Positions 1 to 9,212 of a stretch of DNA of 64,000 bases are shown here, one piece after another. The translations under genes and the position numbers were made by a program. Origin of the DNA: Prostheceraeus crozeri (Eukaryota > Platyhelminthes > Polycladida > Euryleptidae). Where the stretch lies: contig CAJQUW010006799.1 in assembly GCA_907163375.1 (NCBI GenBank), forward strand, positions 37,011 to 101,010, written 5' to 3'. The stretch's first letter is position 1. Each line of letters starts with the position of its first letter. The notes below the pieces were generated by a model. That model was not told where the DNA came from. It did not search any database and worked only from the letters and a program-made list of their open reading frames with translations.

Positions 1-101
1 GTTTCTCCAAAATTAATATATGCTAATTAACATTCAATTGAATGTTCAATAAACAATAAATTTGCACATATTCTTGCACGATTTATTAATTTGCATTACA
101 G

Positions 102-166
102 ACTAAGCGCACGAGACAATAAGCCACTTGCTCTCGCAACTATTGGATTCTTGTTCGGAATTCTGG
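102..166 (+). CDS. SLCO/OATP organic anion transporter, penultimate exon (partial gene)
   Basis: A 65-nt exon bounded by a TTACAG acceptor and a GTAAGC donor. After one carried-over base it reads 21 codons including SARDNKPLALATIGFLFGILG. In SLCO/OATP carriers this position is the RxxxxxLAxG stretch leading into transmembrane helix 11. It ends one base into a glycine codon, and that base plus the first two bases of the exon at 2634 restore GGA, so the splice phase agrees. The family carries organic anions across the plasma membrane. Earlier exons lie left of the window. No subtype can be assigned from this short piece, so no symbol is given. Confidence 0.8.
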
Positions 167-1059
167 GTAAGCATGCGAAGCTCTTATTTCATTTTTTGTC
201 TAGGTAAGCTCTTTTTTTCATATTCTACTTATTCTTTAATTTCTGTCTATTCTGTCTATTCAAGTTTCTATTGATAATTCTTTGAGATACCGACAATATT
301 AGCTAAATTAGGATGTGAAATAGTACTAGGAATGAATAGAATAACTGTGGGACTTAGGAAATAGTCTTAACATTTACGATCAAACACACAAGATCGATAA
401 CGGGTGCAAAAGTCCTCATCGCAAATCAAATGTAATCAGCGATATTTGAAGACATAGAAAAGGCTACACATACGCACACGCAGATGAACATGTCACTTCC
501 TTATAAATTTTGGTAATCGTCTGTTGCAGAGTTATCGGTATATTAAAGCAACAAAAATTGCAATCGTATCTCTTCAGAGTTACTATTCACTTGATAATTA
601 AAATCTTGTTGAATTGAAGGGACTTTTTCATATACGTTGGATTGTTAAATATCCTTGATATCTTACCACAAATTTTTTGATTATATACTAAACCACATGA
701 AGAAATCACAGTGATAATCATTCCGTTTCAAAGGTAATGAGAGAGCGGAGAGAGCATATCGTTTGCCTAGAAATCAAGCAAAGGAACCTATTGCGTTCGA
801 GGGCTCCTATCGGTGCAACAATGTTGCGGAAACACTGAGCATTCATACACTCGTGCATGTAAAGTAAATGAAAAACTCATTTACTTTACATAACGATATA
901 ACTTATCTCAATGCCAAAGATAATCATTTTCAGATAATTCAAAGCAAAGTTCCAATTCAGGCTCTTCTTCTTACAGCTGTTTTTGAATGATAACTAAAAT
1001 CATCAACGTGCAGAATATACTCGTAATACCGAAGTGCTTTTCCAGGAGCATCTATGTAT

Positions 1060-1800
1060 GTTACCGCCTCCTACGCCGACTGACGCAAAGATCCTTAGTG
1101 AAATTTCTTCATGCGTTTCTGTCCTGAGCTCGTCTATCGATGTTCTCCCAACACTCTGCAGCTTCCTTCTTCATCGTCTGCAGCCAAGTGGGCTTAGGTC
1201 GATCTCTTTTCCTTGGTTTCCACTTATATGTTGTCCGTAGTATGCTGTGTGACTCCCGTCTGAAGGTGTGTCCGAGCCATCGCCATCTCCAGTTCATTAG
1301 CACTTCATCCAACCATGGCACTTTCTTTGTTTCATGGATATTAACATTTGTTACTTTGTCCTGCCATTTCACTCCCAGGATCCTCCGTAAGGCTTTATTC
1401 TCGAACACATTGAAACGTCGGGGAATGGTCTCATTGTCGTACCAACTTTCACAGCCATTTGTTAGTACAGGTCACACGTCTTGTACAGACACTTTTGTAT
1501 TGATCATCAATCTGCGTGACCGCATACTTTTCCTAACATACCCATAACTTGATTTGCTTTCATGAGGCAGGCCGAAAGTTTCTGAGCAACAGAGCCAAGA
1601 TACTTAAATGTGTCGAACTCCTTGATGTGTTTATCATTCAAATTCACATGTCCGTTACATGCTTTTTCAATTCGCATTACTTTCGTCTTCCTGAGGTTGA
1701 TCTTCAGTCCAATACTCTTTCCATCTGTACTTTCCAATACTCCTTTCGTTATGTATAGCTTACAAAAATATTTTTTAAAGCGTTTCTTCATGCGCTTCAC
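1060..1800 (-). mobile_element. LINE fragment, C-terminal reverse-transcriptase region
   Basis: Minus-strand reading shows two collinear pieces of a non-LTR retrotransposon ORF2. The part at 1507-1800 carries LRKTKVM, a short variable stretch, then FDTFKYLGSV (thumb-side RT motif seen as F-x-YLGS). The part at 1109-1408 carries ALRRILGVKW, then WRWLGHTFRRE and a K-R-x-RPKPTW stretch, the usual end of such ORFs. The fragment lies antisense in the SLCO intron, is 5' truncated and frame-shifted between the two pieces. The clade is uncertain (RTE- or I-like). Confidence 0.75.
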
Positions 1801-2633
1801 TTACTGATTCCGAAATATTGCACAACCGGTTGGATACACATCGGTAGTGAACGATGCACTCTGATTGCCTATAGGCAAAGTTGCACTTTTATTCTCAAGA
1901 TGAATTAATCCTTGTAATTAACTCTCCCGTTAATAAAAATCCTTAACGTTATATGCTACTTTCATCGATAAAAACAATATGTAGCGCAATGTCTTTCTAA
2001 ATTAAAGTTCAATGCTTCTACATCTCGAAATCATTTCAAGTAATCCTCATCTAATTATGTTTTGCTATCGACTCTATTCTACATCCATCCTTTGTGGAAC
2101 TACTCTCATTCAATTGATCAGACTGCACAACTTGCAATTCGATTAACTTTGACAATAGAAGGTGAATTGCACTCAAATGCACAGAATCCTGATTTCATAG
2201 ATATGAATATGAATACACACAGAAGCAGACATATCGTTTTCAGATTTGTGATCTTTTGTCATTCATCCACAGGATATCATTTTCTAAATTGACGGCCAAC
2301 TTTGTGTATATAGCGTTGCAAGCATGATTTATGACATCTTACTTAAAAATAAATGAATTGCTTGCGACACCAATATAAAAATCAAAAAATCATGCTCTCA
2401 TTTTTGATATTATTTATGTATTGATCATTAAATTTGTGGAATTTTGACCAACGCGTGTATCACACATATGCACTCCACTGATAAATCTGACCAGCAAGCA
2501 ACTTTCTGTTGATATTTTCCTTATCACGTTGGCGGTCTGCAATTTACATTGCACTTCCCGTCACAAGTAGAGAAATAACATTGTTCACACAGTTCATGAC
2601 AAAGATCTAACATTTTATGTTATGCATTTTCAG

Positions 2634-2959
2634 GAATGATTCTGCCTCCTTTGAGTGGTATGTTGATAGATACCACTTGCAAACTGCATTTTCCTTCGTC
2701 AAATGGCAAGAGCTTTTGTCTACTTTATGACACTCAAAAACTTGGTTATCTTCTGCATGGGATTGGTGCCGTTGCAATGATTCCAGCTTGTATTTGCTAC
2801 TTCATATCGTGGCATTGTACAAAAGATGATACACCTCCTCCACCACCGAAGAAGATATTGGGTAGGAAAAAGCGTGAAAATCCTCCGACTTTGGCTACAA
2901 CACTAGATGAAGCCGCACAATTTAGAGGTTCTACGACTGTCTTGAATACTATAACATAA
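2634..2959 (+). CDS. SLCO/OATP organic anion transporter, last exon
   Basis: Follows a TTTTCAG acceptor and runs to a TAA stop. With the exon at 102 it gives about 129 C-terminal residues. Family marks are GMILPPLSGMLIDTTC (end of helix 11 and the conserved I-D-x-T-C), then FCLLYD (OATP SCLLYD-like motif), then a last hydrophobic helix LGYLLHGIGAVAMIPACICY followed by a charged cytoplasmic tail with a PPPPPKK run. The tail lacks an obvious PDZ-binding end (it ends TVLNTIT). The 2.47-kb intron between the two exons holds a LINE fragment on the opposite strand. The family call rests on motif order and matched splice phase. Confidence 0.85.
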
Positions 2960-3154
2960 TTATTTCAATGCATATATTTAAAGAAGATAGAAGCATTGAC
3001 ATAATTATGCAGCTTTCTATGTATTTCATGAATACATATTTTTCAAACCATTTTTTCATTAACTTGCTGCGTTTTTGCTTCATTTTAACGTTTCAAACAT
3101 ATAGCAAATTTTGAAAATGAATAAGAATCGCACAAATCAAAATGCTTCAAAGTA

Positions 3155-3160
3155 AATAAA
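3155..3160 (+). promoter_or_regulatory. Probable polyadenylation signal of the SLCO gene
   Basis: AATAAA about 195 nt after the SLCO stop codon, the first canonical hexamer downstream on this strand. Use is inferred from position only. Confidence 0.45.
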
Positions 3161-3925
3161 CAACAGAAAAAGCATCAATCAGTAAAAGTCTGATCACCAC
3201 GATTCCTTGAATATTAATTACAGATTTAAAACCTTTTATTGTTGTGTGTCGACAAAATTTTTGTTTATCAAAGTTTTGTCGATAAAATACACCTGTTCGA
3301 TCGACAAAAGACATCTGTACCACTAATGATCCAGTCAACCTGCTGAATCATCCTGATGCCGGCATCAGGCAGTCAACAGTCAATCCACCAACAACTCAGC
3401 TGAGGCTGATAACTTCATTAACTTTGGACTGGCTATCCGAATTCTTACAATCAACGTTGAATGTCTCACTTACGCGAAAAGACAAATACTGGCTTCAATC
3501 TGCGATTCACACAAAATCGACGTCCTCTGCCTTCAAGAAGCACAAATCGGAAAAGACATCACCTAAACATCACTAACTACGACCTCATCGCTCTCTCAGG
3601 ACATTAGAAACACGCTAGGGCAACATACGTTTACTGTTCCATTGCAGGCGTCGGAAAGATAGAAAATGGACTTTCAGCGACACCATTCGGGTTGGCAGTT
3701 ATCGTGTCACCAATGTTTACAAGTCTCCAGCTGCCCAATGGTCAACAGCTCCCCTACCTTCACATCAACATCCAGCAATCTATGTGGGCGATTTCAACAG
3801 CCACCATGCAACCTGGGGCTACGACTCCGAGGACGGGAATGGTGACTTGTTGCTGAACTGGGCTTCACAAACCAACCTTGGTCTCGTAATTGATCTCACG
3901 CAGCATTGCACCTTTCTGTAGATTA

Positions 3926-4157
3926 AAAAACAACACCAAGTTATGATCGAATATTTTCGCCGCTTCTATTCATGATCAACACCGGAATCAATCAGATAAA
4001 GCATTACAACACAGTTTGAACACAATCGTTGCATAGATCAATACACATTTACAAGACAACCTCCAAAGAAAATTCAACACAAGATATAATACTGAAGGCT
4101 AAATATAAGTAAACACTGAATAAAGTAGATTCAAGGAAGAGCAAAATAATTACCATG
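3926..4157. repeat. Left inverted terminal repeat of Penelope-like element A
   Basis: About 230 bp that match the reverse complement of 4934-5187 almost along their whole length, with a few short indels. Both arms begin with the shared block AACAACACCAAG and end at CCATG next to the coding part. Terminal inverted repeats are a known outcome of Penelope integration. Confidence 0.85.
3944..3978 (-). ncRNA. Hammerhead-like motif in Penelope-like element A (weak)
   Basis: Read on the minus strand, a 5-bp stem TGATC/GATCA encloses ATGAATAG, a short GC stretch and GAAAATAT. The layout matches the motifs in Penelope-like copies B and C of this window, although the CUGANGA box is not intact. Hammerhead ribozymes are known from Penelope-like elements. 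Here I infer at most a decayed one. Confidence 0.3.
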
Positions 4158-4933
4158 GTAAAATTACATTTACAGCTGTCTCTTTCTGAGTACATAAGTC
4201 AGGTTGAGTACGTTTTATTAGAATGCCTTCATACACACTCAGGTGCACCTTACTTCTGCACCTTCGAAGGATCTGGGAGGCTTCGTTAGGACACAATCGT
4301 GATAGCACTCGGTGCCTTAAACTGACGGCGGGAATCTCCATTTAACAGTCAGCGTGGGACATGCTCAGCTATACGTTGAGACAGCCAGCGCTCAGTTCTA
4401 CCGATATACCGGCTACCGCAGGTACAATTGAATTCAAAGATAATTTTTGATTCGGCATCAAGAGCCGGACTGTCCTTCAAATTAAAGTGCCATTGAGGTC
4501 TCGTGATGGGCATCACTCGAAGCTGCACCGTTGCGCACACCGAGGCGACTTCGTGACGAAGCTTACGTGCAATCCGGTCGTGTAAAGTATCTCCTTTGAA
4601 GGGAATGCGTAAAAGGATAACCTTTTTCTGAGGCCCGAGCAGAGGATCAGCTTTGTTGCACTTGCAGTGTCGTTCAATGAATTCACACGGATATCCATTG
4701 CTGATCAGTAAAAGTTCATGCTCATCTGTTAAAGTGTTCGGTGAGCAAATCCTGCTTGCCCGTGTGAACAAAATCTTAATGAGCGCTACCTTGAGACAGA
4801 TAGGCACAAAACTCTTGAAGTGAGTTTATATCCCAGACCAAGTTGGCTTTCGGTATACAGACAAAGACGTACCACCAACATTACGCTTCACCTGCACATC
4901 AAGGAATGCAAGACAATTGTCCTTCTCCAACTC

Positions 4934-5187
4934 ACATGGTAATTGTTTTGCTCTTCCTTGGATTTTATGTTATTCAGTGTTTACTTATACTTGGCCTTCC
5001 GTATTATATCTTGTGTTGAATGTTCTTTGGAGGTTGTCTTGTAAATGTGTATTGATGATTGTGTTAATCTATGCAACGATTGTGTTAACGATGTTCAAAC
5101 TGTGTTGTAATGCTTTATCTGATTCATTCATGAATAGAACCGGCAAAAATATTTGATCATGATGAATAACTTGGTGTTGTTTTTATC
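4934..5187. repeat. Right inverted terminal repeat of Penelope-like element A
   Basis: Partner of 3926-4157 in opposite orientation, slightly longer because of small insertions. Outside it a further 30-odd bases lead to the target duplication at 5222-5234. Confidence 0.85.
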
Positions 5188-5965
5188 AACAGAATTTCTA
5201 AGATCGACGGAGTATTTAGAACATTGCACCTTTCACTCCGACCGATGGAACAAGTACTACAACCCTGACATGTGTTGGGTTTCAGAAGAAAACGGAGAGC
5301 CACTTCCATAGGTCTGACTCGACAGGTTCCCAAAAAGCCAACATTGTCCAGTATTATTGCACGCTGGAGCACGGATACCACTCATAAAATCCCTGCCGAA
5401 ACCTAGATGGCCCCATGTGAAAAGCATAAATAAATATATATAATTATATATACATATATTCTCAACTGGAAAATATTTGAAGAACTACTCTACAGATCAT
5501 GTGTTTGTATCCCATATAGCATCCCTCTGTCCGAAGCATATGATCGCTTTTGTAAGGCAATTTTTTCGGCCGCAAAAAGAAGCATCCCGCGAGGCTTCAG
5601 GCCGCTATACACGTTTTGCTCGCCGCAGCTTGCAAAGTCCTCCTTGAAGAGTACAATCGATCCGAAGACGGAGATGTTGCCGACCACTTAATAGGGGCTC
5701 TGAACAACTCCCATGGAGCTCACTGGGAAGAAGCCACGTCAGACTTCGACCTCATACACTCAAGCCACAGAAGCTGGCACCTTATTCGCCAACTAACTAT
5801 AACAACGGGCAACACACCCCAGGCGAGCATGATTTGGTGAATTTGGATAAAGCTCCGCATATGCATAAACACTAAAGAACGATCAACAAACAATGGCGTG
5901 CTTACTACCGCAACACAGAGACCACTGATAACGAATCCACAGACATCACCACTGATGAACTATTA

Positions 5966-6695
5966 GTCCGGGAGCCAGCGTGAAGTTCTGCAGGTAACGA
6001 GGTAGTACTTTCACATAGCATAGTACACCTCTAACCTACTGCAAAACTTCGCGTCTGCCGGATCAGATCATTTGCTTTTCAGAAATAGAGAGGATAACAC
6101 AATCCTATGTATTTCCAGCGGTAAAATTGTGACATTTAAGGTGTTGACTCCATTTTTTCGAATTTTTGCTCATAAAAGTTACACAAATTGGTATTTTGTT
6201 GAACTGGTTATTAAAGAAATCATCTACAGATCATGATCTTTCAAATGAGCTATCATTCAGTGACAGAGGATGAAGTAAAGTGTGCAAACAGACACTTTTC
6301 GTTGGTGTAACTGCAAATTTTAACATGGAAATTTCAGGAAAATTGTTGATATACTTTAACGAAAAGTGTCTGTTTGTACACTTTACTTCATCCTCTGTCA
6401 CTGAATGATAACTCATTTGAAAGATCATGATCTGTAGATGATTTCTTTAATAACCAGTTCAACAAAATACCAATTTGTGTAACTTTTATGAGCAAAAATT
6501 CGAAAAAATGGAGTCAACACCTTAAATGTCACAATTTTACCGCTGGAAATACATAGGATTGTGTTATCCTCTCTATTTCTGAAAAGCAAATGATCTGATC
6601 CGGCAGACGCGAAGTTTTGCAGTAGGTTAGAGGTGTACTATGCTATGTGAAAGTACTACCTCGTTCCCTGCACAACTTCACGCTGGCTCCCGGAC
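5966..6695. repeat. 730-bp near-perfect foldback (MITE-like) inside the LINE
   Basis: Two arms of about 338 bp (5966-6303 and 6358-6695) are reverse complements with only a few mismatches, around a 54-bp loop. The outer ends read GTCCGGGAGCCAGCG and its complement. There is no convincing coding content. The target duplication is not clear: the flanks are CTATTA and AATATC. The LINE reading frame is cut at this exact place, so it is an insertion. The high arm identity implies a recent insertion or arm-to-arm gene conversion. Confidence 0.9.
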
Positions 6696-7230
6696 AATAT
6701 CCAAAGCCATTAAAGAACTCAGATGTTGGAAAGCAGCAGGTTATGACAATATTTTCCCTGAATTTTATTTAAGAATCTCGGCCTCGCAGCAGTCACGTAG
6801 CTCTCTCGATTTTTAACACGCTGTGTCAACGAAATGAATATCCCGAAGCATGTTGGAAAGGCGAAAGTGCTTGTAATCCCCAAACCTGGAAAAGATGCCA
6901 CCTGTCCATCTAGCTACCGTCCTATCTCCCTACTGTCTGTCACCAGCAAACCTCTTGAAAGAATTATCCTCCATCGCATTAGCCCAATCGTCGAAGAGAC
7001 TCTATACGTCGCACAAGCTGGGTTCAGAAACCACATAAGCACTCAAGACCAGATTCTGGCCGTGACAACTTTCATTAACCATGGCTACAAAAAGAAACTA
7101 AAAGCTGTCGCTGTTTTCCTAGATTTAACGACGGTCTATAACACCATCTGGCAGAAACGACTTTTAGCGAAAATATCGAAAATCCTACCTAACTGGGTGG
7201 TTAGCATTATATCTACATTCGTGCTGTAGA

Positions 7231-8012
7231 TATCTCTGCCGAAACATTCCTACATATTTCTAAAACATATTCTACAAAACATTTTATAGGTTCCTCTGCC
7301 TTCTTATCATTCAAATATACATTTGCAGTTTCATGGTCGCGAATGAATGGTCATCACTTAGACATAAAGTTATCAAACAGTAAAAATTCCTGGTGTTGCA
7401 GGTCTGAATTTACTCACTCACACAATTTAACTCCCCTTAAATTTGTTTGGAAGATAGTTTATACTCTCTGGAACTGCGTCACTTCTTTGTGCTCGGTTTG
7501 AGAATGTGCAAAATCCGTCTATCTCCGCTTTACAATACAACGCATGGAAAGCAGGGCTACAAGCAAGCTGTTGTCATAGAAGAGATTTTATCCGAGTATA
7601 TTTAGCAAAACTCCATGCAATTCAGTCCGGTTGCGACTAGCCATTCACAAGCAAACAAACTTATTAGCTGAAATGTCAATTTTGTTTTCTTTTGGACCAT
7701 ATGTCATCTATCTATTGTCTCTTTGGAGCAATAAATCAATGCTGTATAAAAAAGCAAACCACAATAAGTTTCCATTCATCATTAAAACTGTGAAACTAGA
7801 TATTGTCAAACACGTTCACATAATGATGGCTCTTAGCCTTTTTCGTGTCTTATCGTTGTTTATTATTGATGAGGTAGGACAATGCGCCAATGAGAGTGAA
7901 TCCATTTCTTTAATTGTTCAGCTCACGTTCCGCTCATAACATCGCAAAGGTGAAAGTATTTGTGTATAAATTGAGTATACTGCTGTTGATGGAGAGGATG
8001 ATACTGTAGATA
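7231..8012. other. Intergenic stretch before PanK-like copy 1
   Basis: There is no recognisable gene. It holds a possible TATA box (TATAAA, 7965-7970) 43 bp before the PanK ATG, and a 6-codon upstream frame at 7989-8009 (M-E-R-M-I-L, TAG). If the TATA box is used, transcription would start about at the small frame, so the frame may not be translated. Confidence 0.3.
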
Positions 8013-9170
8013 ATGTCGTCCTCTGCACTCTCGTACGAGACATTTCTCGTTCGTCGATCCCACTTATCAAAATCTGCTGTATGGGCTTCGTTTGACAAAG
8101 GCACTTCTATAATTAAGGTTTGTCTTATCAGAAAAGAGGATGCTTTGCGCAAATCGTCAGGAGATGAATTGGTTACAGCCCATTGCTATCTTTTTGAAAT
8201 CAATGACAGCATGTCTGCAATCAAATTAATTGAAGAAGAAGCACATATTCCGAAGAGCAACGCAATCTTTCACGGGACTGGCGTTGGATTCCTTGGTCTT
8301 CAAGAAACTTTCGAAAAAGTTCTTGGAGTAAAGACTGTTTTTGTGGATGAGTTTGAATCGCAAGCCATCGGATTTCGCTTCCTATTTCAAAGCAACAAAG
8401 AATGTGACGTTTCATACCCGCCACCAAGAAATGTAAAACCAAGGCTTTTTGATGGCGGCGCTTTCATGGGCCGTTACTATCCAGTCCTTCAAAGGCAAAT
8501 GACAAGAAATAATCATGAAGGGTTATTACCTGCGATGTTCATGCAGGCTGGTTCTGGGCTAGGAACAACTGAAATTGATAGCAACGGGAAAATATCACCG
8601 CTTGGTGCTCATTTTACTGCTGGAGTGACTTTCTTGGGTCTTGCACAATGTCTTCTTGGTACTAGAAATTATGATGAAATAATAGCTCTTGCTGAGCAAG
8701 GAGATCTCTCCAACACTAATTTCCAAATCAAAGACAATCTCCCAGAGGAGATAACTGCCTATGGAGATATGGATGGAGAAATGACGTATTATAACTTTGG
8801 TCGTTTAAGTCGAGAATGGAAAGAGAACAGAACCGTAAGGAAGGAAGACTTGGCATTGTGTTTAATAACAATGTTTGCTGAGATTCTGCACATTGAGGCT
8901 ATGCATGCTTCATACAAGAGTGGACTAACCAAAGTGTTTGTCACTGGCAACTGGATTCGTTCGGAGTTAGTGAGGCGAGTTATCTGTGAACAATTTGCCT
9001 TTAACTTTCCTGATATATTAGAGTATAAATTTGTCAGATGTGGATTTTTGGCAACATTGGGAGCGATGATGATGGAAACTGATGAACTAGGAAAAACATT
9101 CAAAGATGTTTCCGCGGTCGCTCCAGGCAACGAACCATCCTCCGTCGCTTGCTTTTGCAGTGTGCTCTAG
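8013..9170 (+). CDS. Divergent type II pantothenate-kinase-like protein, copy 1 (intronless)
   Basis: 385 residues in one exon, about the size of the catalytic core of animal PanKs, which phosphorylate pantothenate at the start of coenzyme A synthesis. The alignable order is: N-terminal ASFDKGTSIIKVC in place of D-x-GGTLxK (D28, G30 and K35 kept, second Gly lost); GTGVGF for the A-T-GGG-A loop; VDEFES with Glu113 at the place of the catalytic Glu; QAGSG; then FTAGVTFLGLAQCLLGTRNY for the GGGTFxGL loop, which keeps only one of its three glycines; NFGRLSRE and RKEDLALCLI; and a C-terminal VTGNWIRS and GFLATLGAMM. The frame ends CFCSVL, a CaaX-like end. The ATG at 8013 matches the start of copy 2. 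Activity is doubtful given the altered loops. The intact frame argues for a retained function or a recent origin. Confidence 0.85.
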   Translation: MSSSALSYETFLVRRSHLSKSAVWASFDKGTSIIKVCLIRKEDALRKSSGDELVTAHCYLFEINDSMSAIKLIEEEAHIPKSNAIFHGTGVGFLGLQETFEKVLGVKTVFVDEFESQAIGFRFLFQSNKECDVSYPPPRNVKPRLFDGGAFMGRYYPVLQRQMTRNNHEGLLPAMFMQAGSGLGTTEIDSNGKISPLGAHFTAGVTFLGLAQCLLGTRNYDEIIALAEQGDLSNTNFQIKDNLPEEITAYGDMDGEMTYYNFGRLSREWKENRTVRKEDLALCLITMFAEILHIEAMHASYKSGLTKVFVTGNWIRSELVRRVICEQFAFNFPDILEYKFVRCGFLATLGAMMMETDELGKTFKDVSAVAPGNEPSSVACFCSVL

Positions 9171-9206
9171 CAGCTTGCATAATCATGATATTCATTACCA
9201 TTCATC

Positions 9207-9212
9207 AATAAA
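9207..9212 (+). promoter_or_regulatory. Probable polyadenylation signal of PanK-like copy 1
   Basis: AATAAA 37 nt after the TAG stop. The short distance gives a very compact 3' end. Confidence 0.55.

Larger units (their letters stand above)
3917..5221 (-). mobile_element. Penelope-like element A (GIY-YIG type), 5' truncated, nested in the LINE
   Basis: Minus strand, from about 4935 down to 4150: NCLAFLDVQVKRNVGG, SVYRKPTWSG (end of the Penelope RT), RASRICSPNTL, then the linker and a GIY-YIG endonuclease with CTCGSRYIGRTERWL and RIAEH. The element interrupts the LINE endonuclease exactly and is flanked by a 13-bp duplication (3904-3916 and 5222-5234). Most of the RT is missing. Long inverted repeats sit at both ends, as Penelope-like elements often show. 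This copy is a fossil, younger than the LINE it entered. Confidence 0.85.
3340..7230 (+). mobile_element. LINE (Jockey/CR1-like) remnant, split by two insertions
   Basis: The endonuclease domain begins near 3450 (NVECLTYAKRQILASICDSH, then IDVLCLQEAQIG) and continues at about 3780 with VGDFNSHHATWGY, the APE-type D-N-H signature. It is interrupted by a Penelope-like element (3917-5221) and resumes at 5235 with TFHSDRWNKYYNPDMCWVS. The linker near 5520 reads AYDRFCKAIFSAAKRSIPRG. A 730-bp foldback at 5966-6695 cuts it again. The RT follows at 6700: IKELRCWKAAGYDN, KAKVLVIPKPGKD, SYRPISLLSV, QAGFR and AVFLDLTTVYNTIW (motif A). The copy ends before the YADD motif, so it is truncated at the 3' side as well as carrying stops and frame changes. 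It is not functional. Confidence 0.85.

Noticed and set aside
3240-3315. Recurrent TCGACAAAA words
   Set aside because: Only three or four loose copies within 75 bp, with no regular spacing or symmetry. Probably simple local duplication.
3352-3369. Perfect 18-bp palindrome CCTGATGCCGGCATCAGG
   Set aside because: At the start of the LINE remnant and isolated. No array or partner found, so no regulatory call.
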